Below are positions 15,205 to 23,797 of a stretch of 40,584 nucleotides of DNA, one piece after another; the first letter of the stretch is position 1, and each line of letters starts with the position of its first letter. The notes below the pieces were generated by a model. It was not told where the DNA came from and searched no databases. It saw nothing but the letters and a program-made list of their open reading frames with translations. Source of the stretch: Marilutibacter aestuarii (GTDB lineage: Bacteria; Pseudomonadota; Gammaproteobacteria; Xanthomonadales; Xanthomonadaceae); contig NZ_VICE01000007.1 of NCBI RefSeq assembly GCF_006546775.1, forward strand, positions 1 through 40,584, read 5' to 3'. The position numbers and the translations under genes are program-made.

Positions 15205-17220
15205 CTACAGGATCGGCGCCAGTCCGGCGCCGAAGGCGGTGAAGATCCGCGTAGTGAGGCCCTTCAGGCCCAGGTCGACTTCGGGGAAGTCGCCCACCGG
15301 CTGGTAGCAGGCACGGAAGCCCGGGTCGTCCTGCGGCAGCGGGTGCGGGCAGGCCGGGCCGGGCACGAACTCGTAACTGGTGGCGTATCGCCACGGCCAC
15401 AGGTCGAAGACCGGCAGGTATTCGAAGGTCTTGCCCAGCGAATAATCCAGGCCCGAGAAGACCGGCGGCTTGTCGCGCCGCGCGATGGTCCAGGAGTTGG
15501 CGGGCGCGATGTCTCGGCGAATGCTGTCGCCCAGTGCCCGCGCGAAGGCTTCGTCCTCGATGACGACCGCCGCTTCGGTGTTGTAGTGGTCGCCGCGGGG
15601 ATCGAAGTTATGGGTCCCGACCACGCCGATCCGGCCGTCGATCACCAGCGACTTGGCATGCAGGCCGACGCGTGGCCCTTCCCGTTCCAGCGGCACCGGC
15701 GCGTTGGCCGACTGCGACGCGAAGCGCAGGGCCCGGTACTCACGCGACAGCGCGCGCTGGTACTGCGCCCGGCCGACCACGCTGCGCCGGTCGTAGCGCT
15801 GGCGCAGGTCGCGATGCACCTCGTCCGCGGCGTCCGCCCCCGCGGTGCCGACGCGTGCCAGGTCGTCGCGTGTCACGCCAGCGGCGGGCGGCGCGTCGGC
15901 ACCGGCCACCGCCCCACCCTCGCCGCCGACATCGATCGGGGCATCCTTGGGGAACGGCTTGTACTCGTAGATGTGGAAGCCGAACTCGCGCAGGTAGCGG
16001 CGCTTGTACTTGTGCGACAGCGCGTAGACGATGAAGGCATCGGTCGCGGCGAGGCTGTTGGTCGACACCACGATGCGCGGGGCATCGGGCCGCTCGTGCA
16101 TCTGGCGGAACATGTCCTGCGCGGCCGGCGACAGGACCAGGTAGGGGGTCTGCAGGAGCACCTCGTCCCGTGCCGACTCGATGAGTTCGCGCAGGGAGCG
16201 GCTGGTGCCGGCCCCGACCAGGCCACTGTGTTTCTCCGGGGTGTCGGACAGGTAGCGCACCTCGCCGACCCGGAAGGCCCGGCGCGCCACCCGTTCCTGC
16301 ACGACAGCCGGGTCCGCGGCCAGAGCGCGCATCGCTTCCACGCGTTCGGGCCGGTCGTAGACCGGGACCGGCAGCGGCGGCGCGCCGCGGTCCAGGAGGC
16401 GACGACCCACGTCGTCGAGCTGCGCCACGGGCGCGCTGCGGTGATCGTTCCAGAACAGCTCGAAATCGGTCCGCATCACCCGCGCGGCAGGGCCCGCCAC
16501 GAGCACGTCGCGATCGCGGAAATTGTAGTTCTCGCCCCAGTCGTAATAGTCGTTCTGGTAGTTGCGCCCCCCGGAAATCCCCACGGCGCCGTCGACGAGC
16601 AGCAGCTTGGTGTGCATGCGCTGGTTGAGGTCGTTCCAGCAGCAAGCGGCGGCGATGACGTATTCGGGATAGCTGAGCCGTCCCTTGTCCATCACCGCGT
16701 TGTAGAGGCGGACCTCGAGGTTGACGTGGGCGGCGGCCATCGCGGCCAGGGTGTCGACGTTGCGCATCGCCGCGAGCTGGTCGATCAGCAGGCGCACGCG
16801 CACGCCGCGCCGCGCCGCGGCCAGCAATTCCTGCAGGAACAACAGCCCGGCGTCGTCCTCGTCGAAGATGTAGGTCTGCACGTCGATCGAGGTGGTCGCG
16901 CTGCGCAGCAGGTCCAGGCGTGCCAGCAATGCATTGTCGCCACGATCCAGGAGGATGGCGTAATGCCGCGGCGCGTCGGGCGTGGAGGAGGCGAATGCCT
17001 CCGACGCAAGGCGCCGCAGCGGCGAGGCGGTGGCGCAGTGGCCGGATGTTTCACAGGTGGATTCGGTCGACTGCGCCTCCACGGCGACGGCCTGTGCGCG
17101 CACGCGTTGCGAATTGGACAGGCCGGCACAGGCGGGCAGCAGCAGGACCAGGCCCAGCAGCAGCACGACCCGTGCCCGTCGCCGCCAGCAGGATCCGCCT
17201 CCCGGCGCGGGATACGCCAT
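15205..17220 (-). CDS. Phospholipase D-family lipoprotein, ClsC-like
   Basis: A 671-residue protein with two PLD motifs. HKD1 is MHTKLLLVDG...GGRN (about 203-220) and HKD2 is LHAKSLVIDG...THNFDPR (about 521-540). They form one active site that works through a phospho-histidine. The N-terminus has a hydrophobic stretch ending in LLPAC, a lipobox with Cys 31, so it should be an envelope lipoprotein. It matches the ClsC/YmdC group of cardiolipin synthases, which condense phosphatidylglycerol with phosphatidylethanolamine, but it is longer than E. coli ClsC (473 residues), with an insertion about 440-490 rich in Gly, Ala and Asp. The start is ambiguous between ATG 17220 and GTG codons just upstream. 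It lies 13 bp after the YceI gene, likely in one operon. Confidence 0.85.
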   Translation of the reverse strand: MAYPAPGGGSCWRRRARVVLLLGLVLLLPACAGLSNSQRVRAQAVAVEAQSTESTCETSGHCATASPLRRLASEAFASSTPDAPRHYAILLDRGDNALLARLDLLRSATTSIDVQTYIFDEDDAGLLFLQELLAAARRGVRVRLLIDQLAAMRNVDTLAAMAAAHVNLEVRLYNAVMDKGRLSYPEYVIAAACCWNDLNQRMHTKLLLVDGAVGISGGRNYQNDYYDWGENYNFRDRDVLVAGPAARVMRTDFELFWNDHRSAPVAQLDDVGRRLLDRGAPPLPVPVYDRPERVEAMRALAADPAVVQERVARRAFRVGEVRYLSDTPEKHSGLVGAGTSRSLRELIESARDEVLLQTPYLVLSPAAQDMFRQMHERPDAPRIVVSTNSLAATDAFIVYALSHKYKRRYLREFGFHIYEYKPFPKDAPIDVGGEGGAVAGADAPPAAGVTRDDLARVGTAGADAADEVHRDLRQRYDRRSVVGRAQYQRALSREYRALRFASQSANAPVPLEREGPRVGLHAKSLVIDGRIGVVGTHNFDPRGDHYNTEAAVVIEDEAFARALGDSIRRDIAPANSWTIARRDKPPVFSGLDYSLGKTFEYLPVFDLWPWRYATSYEFVPGPACPHPLPQDDPGFRACYQPVGDFPEVDLGLKGLTTRIFTAFGAGLAPIL

Positions 17221-17233
17221 CACCACGCCCACC

Positions 17234-17833
17234 TCACGGCTGTTCGTCCGGGGCCAGCCGCACGCGCATGGTGAAGCGCACGTCCTTGTCCAGCGCCAGG
17301 CGCCAGGCATCCAGGCCATAGGCATAGCGATCGACCTGGCCGTGGGCGACCACGTCGCAATCGCGCGCGGGCCGGCTGCAGGTCGCGGGCAACAGATGGA
17401 AGGTCTCGATGCGTGTCACGTCGCGTATGGTAAGCCGACCGCGCAGTGGACCGCCGGTTTCCACCAGGCGGATGTCGATCGGATCGGAGAGGAACTCCAC
17501 GTAGGGAAAGTGCACGGCGTCGAAAAAGCTGTCGCCACGCGCCATCTGCGTGTATCGCTCGGAGTCGCCGATGCGCACGGCCGAGGCCAGCAGGCGCACG
17601 CGGACCTGCCGGCGCGTGTCGTCGAGCGCGACGATCTTGCCGTCGTAGCGCGGGAAGTCGCCCTTGACCCGCTGGCCCCAGCGCGTGAGCAGTTCCACGC
17701 CGAAGCGCGTGTGGGCCTCGTCGAAGCGCCCTACCGACTGCTGCGCCCTCCCGGGCGGCGCGCCGACCAGCAGGGCGATCGCCATGCCCGCGCAACACCA
17801 GGCCCGCCAGGTACCCCCGTCTGCCCGTTTCAT
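17234..17833 (-). CDS. YceI-family periplasmic lipid-binding protein
   Basis: A 199-residue secreted protein of the YceI family (lipocalin-like barrel that binds isoprenoid or amide lipids). ATG 17833 (MKRADGG) is chosen because AGGGGG precedes it; an ATG 24 bp upstream has no SD. The signal peptide ends near GRAQ. Family marks are VGRFDEAHTRFGVE (compare D-x-x-H-s-x-i-x-F), the central FFDAVHFPYVEFLSD and LTIRDVTRIETF. The C-terminal strands VRFTMRVRLAP are present. It is followed 13 bp later by the PLD-type lipoprotein, and the two probably act together in envelope lipid handling (inference). Confidence 0.88.
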   Translation of the reverse strand: MKRADGGTWRAWCCAGMAIALLVGAPPGRAQQSVGRFDEAHTRFGVELLTRWGQRVKGDFPRYDGKIVALDDTRRQVRVRLLASAVRIGDSERYTQMARGDSFFDAVHFPYVEFLSDPIDIRLVETGGPLRGRLTIRDVTRIETFHLLPATCSRPARDCDVVAHGQVDRYAYGLDAWRLALDKDVRFTMRVRLAPDEQP

Positions 17834-17884
17834 GCCGAGGGCCCCCTGCCACCGCATGGCTGCATCAAGCGCCCGGGGCTCCGG

Positions 17885-18361
17885 TCAGGGCCACCAGAAG
17901 GCGCTGAGCTGGGCGATGCCCGGCTCCAGCGCCGCTTCAGGAGGCACCGTCAGTACCGCGAGGCCAGCCGGTGGCATGCCGCGGTACTCGCTCGTCTGGC
18001 CGCTGTGCAACAGGGCCGACAGGCGCTCGAAGCCCGGATTGTGGCCCACCAGCATGAGCCGGCCGACGTCGGCATGGGTGTCGGCCAGCGCGATCAGGGT
18101 GCCGGGCGTGGCCTCGTAGATGGAGGGCTCGATGCGCTGGTCGACGTAGCCGATCACCGACAGCACCGCCTCGAGCGTCTCCCGGGTCCGCCGCGAGGGC
18201 GAGCACAACACGCAGTCCGGGATCAGCCGTTGTTCGGCCAGCCAGCGCCCGGCCGCCTCGGCCTCGGCCAGGCCCTCGGCCGACAGCGGCCGGTCGAGGT
18301 CGGCGCGCCCCACCACGGCGGGTTCGGCGTGGGCGTGGCGAAGCAGGATCAGTTCACGCAT
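17885..18361 (-). CDS. SixA-type histidine phosphatase
   Basis: A 158-residue cytoplasmic phosphatase of the histidine-phosphatase superfamily. LLRHAHA (His 9 is the phospho-acceptor) is the R-H-x-H form typical of SixA. SPSRRTRETLEAV supplies the second Arg, and VGHNPG (about 105-110) supplies the second His. SixA acts on phosphohistidine proteins such as NPr or hybrid sensor HPt domains. No such partner is encoded nearby. Length fits the family (161 in E. coli). It lies between the ParA-like gene and the YceI gene on the same strand, with short gaps. The start ATG 18361 has only a weak GGGG upstream. Confidence 0.85.
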   Translation of the reverse strand: MRELILLRHAHAEPAVVGRADLDRPLSAEGLAEAEAAGRWLAEQRLIPDCVLCSPSRRTRETLEAVLSVIGYVDQRIEPSIYEATPGTLIALADTHADVGRLMLVGHNPGFERLSALLHSGQTSEYRGMPPAGLAVLTVPPEAALEPGIAQLSAFWWP

Positions 18362-18422
18362 GGACGGGCCCCGATGGGTGGATGGGACGGCGCCGGGCGG
18401 GCGCCAACGCCGGGGACCGGCC

Positions 18423-19052
18423 TCAACGCTTCAGCCACCGCAGCAGGGAGGTCCAGTCGTCCTGGTGTTCGCGCACCTTGGCCGAGTGGTAGTCGAACAG
18501 GCTCTTGCCCAGGCCGGTCAGCAACACGTAGGCCTGGCTGTCGCGCAGCTCGGCCACCAGCGGGTAGGGCCAGTGCTTGAGCAGTTCCACGGTCTGTTGC
18601 GAGGTGTTGGTCCACGGGCGCAGCTTGTTGGCGACCAGGCCCACGCCCAGCTCGCCCTTGCGCACCCGGGTGTGCTGGGCCAGCGACTCGAGGAACGGGA
18701 CCGTCGCTTCCAGGTCCAGGGTCGACGGCTGCACCGGCACGACCACATGGTCGGCGATGTCGAGCAGGTGCTCCAGCGAATCGCCCATCGCCCCGGCCGG
18801 CGCGTCGATCACCAGGCGCTGGGTGTCGTCGGGCAGCTGCTTGCGCCAGCTCTTGCGCTTGGTCCCGTCCAGCGGCAGGACGGCGCTGTCGGCGGCGGCA
18901 CGGCGCTCGGCCCAACGGGTCGAGGAACGTTGCGGGTCGACGTCAAGCAGGACGGTGTTCAGGCCTTCGAGGGCCGCGTGCGCGGCCAGGTGGGTGGCAA
19001 TGGTGGTCTTGCCGACCCCCCCTTTGGAACTGGCGACCAGCACGGTTTTCAT
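18423..19052 (-). CDS. Orphan ParA/MinD-type ATPase
   Basis: A 209-residue P-loop ATPase. KGGVGKTT (about 9-16) is the deviant Walker A with the signature Lys. LLDVDPQRSS (about 38-47) is switch I, and VIDAPAG (about 86-92) is the Walker B/switch II region, where Ala replaces the more usual Thr/Pro form. ATG 19052 follows GGAGGGAG. No ParB, parS-like repeat or partner gene adjoins it, so it is not the chromosomal ParA. Orphan members of this size position protein clusters, chemoreceptor arrays or envelope machinery. The role here is unknown. Confidence 0.85.
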   Translation of the reverse strand: MKTVLVASSKGGVGKTTIATHLAAHAALEGLNTVLLDVDPQRSSTRWAERRAAADSAVLPLDGTKRKSWRKQLPDDTQRLVIDAPAGAMGDSLEHLLDIADHVVVPVQPSTLDLEATVPFLESLAQHTRVRKGELGVGLVANKLRPWTNTSQQTVELLKHWPYPLVAELRDSQAYVLLTGLGKSLFDYHSAKVREHQDDWTSLLRWLKR

Positions 19053-19135
19053 GCGCGCTCCCTCCGGACGGAATCCGCAGCCTACACCGCCGGCGCGGGC
19101 CCGGCCATCGACAACGCGTGACGACGCGCCCGGGA

Positions 19136-20338
19136 TCACGCCCCCGGGGGCTCACCTCCGGTCAGGACCCGCTCGCGCTGGCGCGGATTGGCCGGCAGCC
19201 AGTCGTCGGGCGGCTCCAGGCGCCCCTGTCGTCGAAGAAGGGCCTCGAGGGCGACCATCTCGCCTTGGTAGACATGGGCCTCCCAATAGCCGGGGATCGT
19301 GAGCGCGTCCTGGGGATACTGTTGCTGGATCCACAGGAAGCGGCGGAGCTGTTCACGCCATTCGGCGCCTTCCGGCCTTCCCTGCGTCAGACGGACCATG
19401 CCCGCCAGTCCCAGCGCTCGCTCGTAAAGGGAGGACCCGACGGCGAGCCGGGACATCAGGCGGCGGCAATTGCCCGAGCGCGTCGCCGTCATCGGGCGGA
19501 CGGGGTCCGGGCGGCACGTGGCCATGACCGCGTTGAACGGCGGCAGCCCATATGCCGCGGCGCGGGCGGATACGGAAATAGCGGCCAGTTCCGCGTCGGT
19601 CGCGGGCCTGCCGAGGCCCAACTCCCGGCCGATCTGGGCGCGGGTCCGGGCATCCAGCGGCGGTATAGGCGCGTCCCGGGTGGCTTCGGTCAACATGGCG
19701 AGGACGTCGCCGTAATGGAAGTCCACGTGATCCGCCGCCGCCGCAAGCCCGAGATAACGGTCGGTTGCCGCCGCATCGCCCTGTTCCCAGGCGTCGGCGA
19801 GCGAAGGCAACCAGTGCGCCGCATTGTCCGGCGCGATCGCCTGCAGGCGCGCCAGGGCCGCGTCGCGGTCGCATGCCGCGTCCCCGGCCATGCAGAACTG
19901 CAGCTCCATCCAGGCCAGCAGCGGATCGTCCGGCGCAAGCCGCGCCGCCTCCCGCAGGGCGGCCATCCGCGCCCGCTCCAGCGCCTCGGTCTGGTCCGGC
20001 GCATCCGGAAGCGGGAGCATCATCGCGAGCGCCAGGTGGGCGTAGGGGTCGCCCCGTGCCGCGAGGGCGCGCAGGTGGGACAGGATCGCGGCGTCGTAGT
20101 CGGCGTACCACTGCTGCATGGCAGCCGAGGTTCCATCCGGCGAAGGGTAGGCAACAGGGGCAGGGCGGCCCGTGGACGTCGCCGGCGCGGGCGCCGCATC
20201 CGCCGGCACGACCGCGACATCGCCGGCAGCGCCCGCCACCGCATCCGGCGAGCGATCGGCCTCGCCGCACGCGGCCAGCATGACCGCCGCGACGCCTGCC
20301 GTGAGCCAGGCGAGCGCGCGCGAGTGCAACCCATCCAT
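19136..20338 (-). CDS. Predicted lipoprotein with helical repeats, unknown function
   Basis: A 400-residue protein beginning MDGLHSR with AGGGG upstream. The N-terminus ends in MLAAC, a lipobox with Cys 24, so it should be anchored to a membrane facing the periplasm. An Ala/Pro-rich linker (about 30-60) precedes an all-helical body containing TPR-like pairs (YAHLALAMMLPL, AREAARLAPDDPLLAWMELQF, AAHWLPSLADAWEQGD). CMAGDAACD and MATCRPD...GNCRRLM may form disulfides. No enzymatic motif is seen. It precedes the ParA-like gene by 83 bp on the same strand. Confidence 0.75.
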   Translation of the reverse strand: MDGLHSRALAWLTAGVAAVMLAACGEADRSPDAVAGAAGDVAVVPADAAPAPATSTGRPAPVAYPSPDGTSAAMQQWYADYDAAILSHLRALAARGDPYAHLALAMMLPLPDAPDQTEALERARMAALREAARLAPDDPLLAWMELQFCMAGDAACDRDAALARLQAIAPDNAAHWLPSLADAWEQGDAAATDRYLGLAAAADHVDFHYGDVLAMLTEATRDAPIPPLDARTRAQIGRELGLGRPATDAELAAISVSARAAAYGLPPFNAVMATCRPDPVRPMTATRSGNCRRLMSRLAVGSSLYERALGLAGMVRLTQGRPEGAEWREQLRRFLWIQQQYPQDALTIPGYWEAHVYQGEMVALEALLRRQGRLEPPDDWLPANPRQRERVLTGGEPPGA

Positions 20339-20385
20339 GCCGTCATCCCCTCGTGATCCAGTCCACGGCGTAGCAAGGCGAACGC

Positions 20386-21303
20386 TCAGGCAAACAGCGA
20401 TCGCGCCAGCATCGCCCAAAGCGGCAGCGTCGCCATCGACAACAGTACGCCGTAGCCGACCATGGCCGCGGCCAGTCGCGGCGCCAGGCCCTGGGCGATG
20501 GCCAGGGCGCCGGCGGTGACCATCGACGGCATCGCCGCCTCCAGCAGGGTCGCCTGCGCCATGACGCCCTGCAGGCCCAGCAGCGGCAGCAGGGCGAGCG
20601 CCAGCAGGGGCATGAGCGCCAGCTTCAGCAGCAGGCCCACCGCCAGCGGACGCAGCTCGTCGCGCGGCAGGGCCAAGCGCACGGACAGGCCGATGGTCAG
20701 CATCGCCAGCGGCAACAGGGCATCGGAGAGTTTCTGCAGGCCGCCGGCGATCCAGTGCGGCGGTTCGGCGGGCATCACGCTGAAGCCGACCAGCAGGGCC
20801 CACAGCGGGGGGAAGCGCAGGATGCGCACGGCGATCTCGCGCGCGCCGGGGGTGTGCTCGCCGCCATAGCGCGCCAGCACCCACAGGCCGAAGGTGGACA
20901 GGATCACGAAGGCGCCGAACTGGTCGTAGACCACCGCGTAGGGCAGGCCGGCCTCGCCGACCAGGGCCCTCACCAGCGGGTACCCCAGGTAGCTGGTGTT
21001 GCTGAGGGCGACGGTCAGCAGCAGCACGGCATGTTCGTCGCGCCGGAAGCCGAGCCAGCGCGCGCACGCGCCGACCAGTACGACGGTCGCCAGCAGCAGC
21101 AGCCAGGGTACCGCGACCACCCCCAGCAACGCCGGTTCCAGCGCCAGGCGCGGCGCATAGCGCAACACGGCCGCCGGCAGGCAGACATAGAGGATCACCA
21201 GGTTCAGCACCTGCGGTGCATCGCCGGGCAGCACCCTGAAGCGCTGGAACGCGTAGCCCAGCGCGAGCATCGCCAGCACCAGGGCGAAGGCATCGAAGGC
21301 CAT
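20386..21303 (-). CDS. AEC-family (auxin efflux carrier-like) permease
   Basis: A 305-residue inner-membrane protein with about ten hydrophobic segments in two halves, as in the AEC/BASS fold. Characteristic pieces are LNLVILYVCLPAAVLR, the broken-helix motif ALSNTSYLGYPLVRAL in the first half and LEAAMPSMVTAGALA in the second. Family members export or exchange organic anions such as malate or other small acids, driven by ion gradients. The substrate cannot be read from sequence. ATG 21303 follows GGAAG. It is divergent from the AAA ATPase gene. Confidence 0.85.
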   Translation of the reverse strand: MAFDAFALVLAMLALGYAFQRFRVLPGDAPQVLNLVILYVCLPAAVLRYAPRLALEPALLGVVAVPWLLLLATVVLVGACARWLGFRRDEHAVLLLTVALSNTSYLGYPLVRALVGEAGLPYAVVYDQFGAFVILSTFGLWVLARYGGEHTPGAREIAVRILRFPPLWALLVGFSVMPAEPPHWIAGGLQKLSDALLPLAMLTIGLSVRLALPRDELRPLAVGLLLKLALMPLLALALLPLLGLQGVMAQATLLEAAMPSMVTAGALAIAQGLAPRLAAAMVGYGVLLSMATLPLWAMLARSLFA

Positions 21304-21396
21304 CGGCGGCTTCCGTGTGGGGGCATGCCATCCTCGCCGCCGGCCCGGCTACGCTCAAGTAGACGTTCCGCCAGCCGACGCGACCGCCGCGCCGGC

Positions 21397-21402
21397 TATC
21401 AT
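21397..21402 (+). promoter_or_regulatory. Likely -10 element of the AAA ATPase gene
   Basis: TATCAT lies 27 bp before ATG 21430. No convincing -35 is present, and the call rests on position and the A+T contrast with the surroundings. Confidence 0.3.
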
Positions 21403-21429
21403 GGTCGTTCGACACGGAAGCCCTGCCTG

Positions 21430-22911
21430 ATGAGCGAACTGCAAGACCTGGTCGCGCTGATCCGCGCCAACACCCCCCTGATCGTCATCGAGACCCGCGA
21501 CGAAGCCCGCGTGGTCGAACTCTTCCGCCAGGCCCTCATGCAGGTCTGGCGCGCGATGTACCGCTGGTCGATCACCGAAGGCCTTCGGCGCATCGACATC
21601 GACCGCGAGGACGCGCCCGATGGCGCGCCGGACATGTCCAGCACCATGGCCACCATCCGCGCCGCGGGCCAGCGCGGGGTCTACCTGTTGTTCGACGCGC
21701 ACCCTTTCCTCGGCGCGGCCATGACCCAGCGACAGGTGCGCGAGATCATCGACCGCCGGGGCAGCCAGCCGCACGTGCTGGTGCTCGTGGGCCATGCGGT
21801 GGAACTTCCACCCGACCTGGAGTCGATGGCGGTGCGCTACCGGCCGCGCCTGCCCGACGCCAACGCCCTGCTCAAGCTGGTGCGCCAGCAGGCCGAGGAC
21901 TACGCGCGCGAGCACGGCGGCAAGCGCGTCCAGGTCGACGGCGAGGCCGTGCAGCAGATCGTCCGCAACCTGGCCGGACTGGACCCGGTGGATGCGCGGC
22001 GGATCGCCCGCCACCTGATCTTCCGCGATGGCGCACTCGGCCCGGACGACCTGCCCGAACTGGCCAAGCTGAAGTTCGAACTGCTCAGCCGCAGCGGGCA
22101 CCTTCATTACGAATACGACAGCGCGCGCATGGAAGACGTCGCCGGCGCACGCCGCCTGAAGCGCTGGGTCGAACACCGCCGCGGCGTGTTCGCCAGCGGC
22201 GAGGCCCCGCCCGGGCTGGACCTGCCCAAGGGCATGCTGTTGCTGGGCGTGCAGGGCTGCGGCAAGTCGATGCTGGCCAAGGCGGTCGCCAGCGGGTTCG
22301 GCGTGCCGGTGGTGCGCCTGGACATCGGCGCGCTCTACAACAAGTTCCACGGCGAGACCGAGCGCAACCTGCGCGATGCGCTCGCGGCCGCCGAGCGCCT
22401 TGCCCCCTGCGTGCTGTGGATCGATGAAATCGAGAAGGGCATCTCCGCCGACGACAGCGACGGCGGGGTGTCGCGCCGCGTGCAGGGCCACCTGCTCACC
22501 TGGATGGCCGAACGCGACTCGCGGGTATTCATCGTCGCGACCGCCAACCAGGTCGACGCCCTGCCGCCGGAACTGCTGCGCAAGGGCCGCTTCGACGAGG
22601 TGTTCTTCGTCGACCTGCCCGACGCGGAGAGCCGCCGGCAACTGTTCGCGCTGCACCTGCGCAAGCGCACGCTCGATCCCTCCCGCTTCGACCTCGACGG
22701 CCTGGCCGCGGCCAGCGAGGGTTTTTCGGGGGCCGAGATCGAACAGGCGATCGTGTCGGCGCTGTACGCGGCGCATGCCACCGGCGCGGCACTCAACGAC
22801 TTCAGCCTGCGCGCGGAGATCAAGCAGGCCCGCCCGCTGTCGGTGCTGATGGCCGAGCAGGTGGACGCGCTGCGCGACTGGGCGCGCGGACGGACGGTGC
22901 CGGCGGACTGA
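21430..22911 (+). CDS. Ycf46-type AAA+ ATPase
   Basis: A 493-residue cytoplasmic AAA+ ATPase of the Ycf46/SpoVK/Vps4 class. Residues 1-230 form the N-terminal part typical of Ycf46 proteins, itself P-loop-like without a Walker motif (begins LVALIRANTPLIVIETRDEARV). The active AAA module has Walker A GVQGCGKS (about 273-280), Walker B VLWIDEIEKG (about 327-336), sensor 1 VATANQ, the arginine fingers in LLRKGRFDE, and the sensor 2/lid GFSGAEIEQAIVSALYAA. ATG 21430 follows GGAAG at acceptable spacing. The protein is probably a hexameric remodeller. In cyanobacteria and plastids relatives are linked to inorganic-carbon use; in proteobacteria the role is unknown. It converges with the next gene. 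Confidence 0.9.
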   Translation: MSELQDLVALIRANTPLIVIETRDEARVVELFRQALMQVWRAMYRWSITEGLRRIDIDREDAPDGAPDMSSTMATIRAAGQRGVYLLFDAHPFLGAAMTQRQVREIIDRRGSQPHVLVLVGHAVELPPDLESMAVRYRPRLPDANALLKLVRQQAEDYAREHGGKRVQVDGEAVQQIVRNLAGLDPVDARRIARHLIFRDGALGPDDLPELAKLKFELLSRSGHLHYEYDSARMEDVAGARRLKRWVEHRRGVFASGEAPPGLDLPKGMLLLGVQGCGKSMLAKAVASGFGVPVVRLDIGALYNKFHGETERNLRDALAAAERLAPCVLWIDEIEKGISADDSDGGVSRRVQGHLLTWMAERDSRVFIVATANQVDALPPELLRKGRFDEVFFVDLPDAESRRQLFALHLRKRTLDPSRFDLDGLAAASEGFSGAEIEQAIVSALYAAHATGAALNDFSLRAEIKQARPLSVLMAEQVDALRDWARGRTVPAD

Positions 22912-22933
22912 GGCCGACGCCGCGCGCCGGGCC

Positions 22934-23725
22934 TCAGCCCGGCCCGTCGGAAGCGTCCGCCCCCACGTCGGCCGGCGCGTCGAGGGTTTCCAGCGGCAGC
23001 ACGATGACCCGCCCGTTCCACTTGCGGTCCTCGGCCTGCCAATAGCGCTCGGGCGACCAGCGATGGGCGGCATAGTATTCGCTGCCCCGCGGAATGTCGG
23101 TGCGGGCGCTCATCCTGGCGCGCCCCTGCGTGGGTGCGACGAACTCGATGCGATCCGCCGTCGCGCCGACGCGGCTGCCGGTCGCATCCGCCAGCGCCCG
23201 TCGGATCGCCCAGTCCGTCCGCGGCCGCGCCACGTCGTCGCCGTAGCGGGCGTACAGCGCCGGACCGATCTCAAGCGCGCGCCGGCGTTCGGCCGCGTCC
23301 AGCGACAGCCACATCTTCTCGCGCACGCGCAGCAGGTCCTCGTAGCCGCGCTCGGCGGCCAGGTCGCTCCAGACATAGGCCAGGGCGCGATCGGCGGACA
23401 CGCCCACGCCGTGCCAGTACATCAGGCTCAGCGAGTGCTGCGAGAACTTGTCGGCGTAGCGGGCGGCCGTCCGGAACTGCTCGACCGCCCGCTCGGGACG
23501 CTCGAGCTTGAGCGAACGCAGCGCCCGCGCACGCCAGAGTTCGTTGGGATGGTCGGCCGCCATCGATGCGGCCTGGTCGAGCTGGTTGAGGCTCAGTTCC
23601 CGCAACTGGGGCGCCAACCCGTCGCGCACCTCCGGTGAGGCGTCCGGCTGGGCGGCCAGCGGTGGGATGGACAGCATTGCCAGCACGGCAGCTGCAAATG
23701 CGAAAGCCTTGGGTGGGCGGCGCAT
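22934..23725 (-). CDS. Secreted SEL1/TPR-like protein, unknown function
   Basis: A 263-residue protein with signal peptide (MRRPPK, hydrophobic stretch, PPLAAQ). Helical repeats follow, among them AVEQFRTAARYADKFSQHSLSLMYWHGVGVSADRALAYVWSDLAAERG in two parts with the SEL1 pattern (A-x-x-L-x-x-x-Y-x-x-G-x-G-V, then A-Y-x-W). The C-terminal third changes to basic and aromatic residues (RGSEYYAAHRWSPERYWQ), unlike the repeats. ATG 23725 with GGAGGA is preferred over a start 48 bp upstream. SEL1 proteins usually scaffold envelope complexes; no partner is apparent. A GC-rich hairpin (22926-22943) overlaps its stop codon and may stop both converging transcripts. Confidence 0.75.
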   Translation of the reverse strand: MRRPPKAFAFAAAVLAMLSIPPLAAQPDASPEVRDGLAPQLRELSLNQLDQAASMAADHPNELWRARALRSLKLERPERAVEQFRTAARYADKFSQHSLSLMYWHGVGVSADRALAYVWSDLAAERGYEDLLRVREKMWLSLDAAERRRALEIGPALYARYGDDVARPRTDWAIRRALADATGSRVGATADRIEFVAPTQGRARMSARTDIPRGSEYYAAHRWSPERYWQAEDRKWNGRVIVLPLETLDAPADVGADASDGPG

Positions 23726-23797
23726 GGCGGGGTCCTCCAGCCGGGGCTTCCGGTGTACACCCGCGGCTTTCACCGGGTCAAATCGCCGTTCGGCGGC

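Noticed and set aside
15343-17274. A 643-codon plus-strand open frame over the PLD-type gene
   Set aside because: Antisense shadow; the minus-strand protein has both HKD motifs and a lipobox.
22926-22943. GCCGGGC/GCCCGGC hairpin as a terminator between converging genes
   Set aside because: Stem of 7 bp without a T-run on either strand; kept only as a remark.
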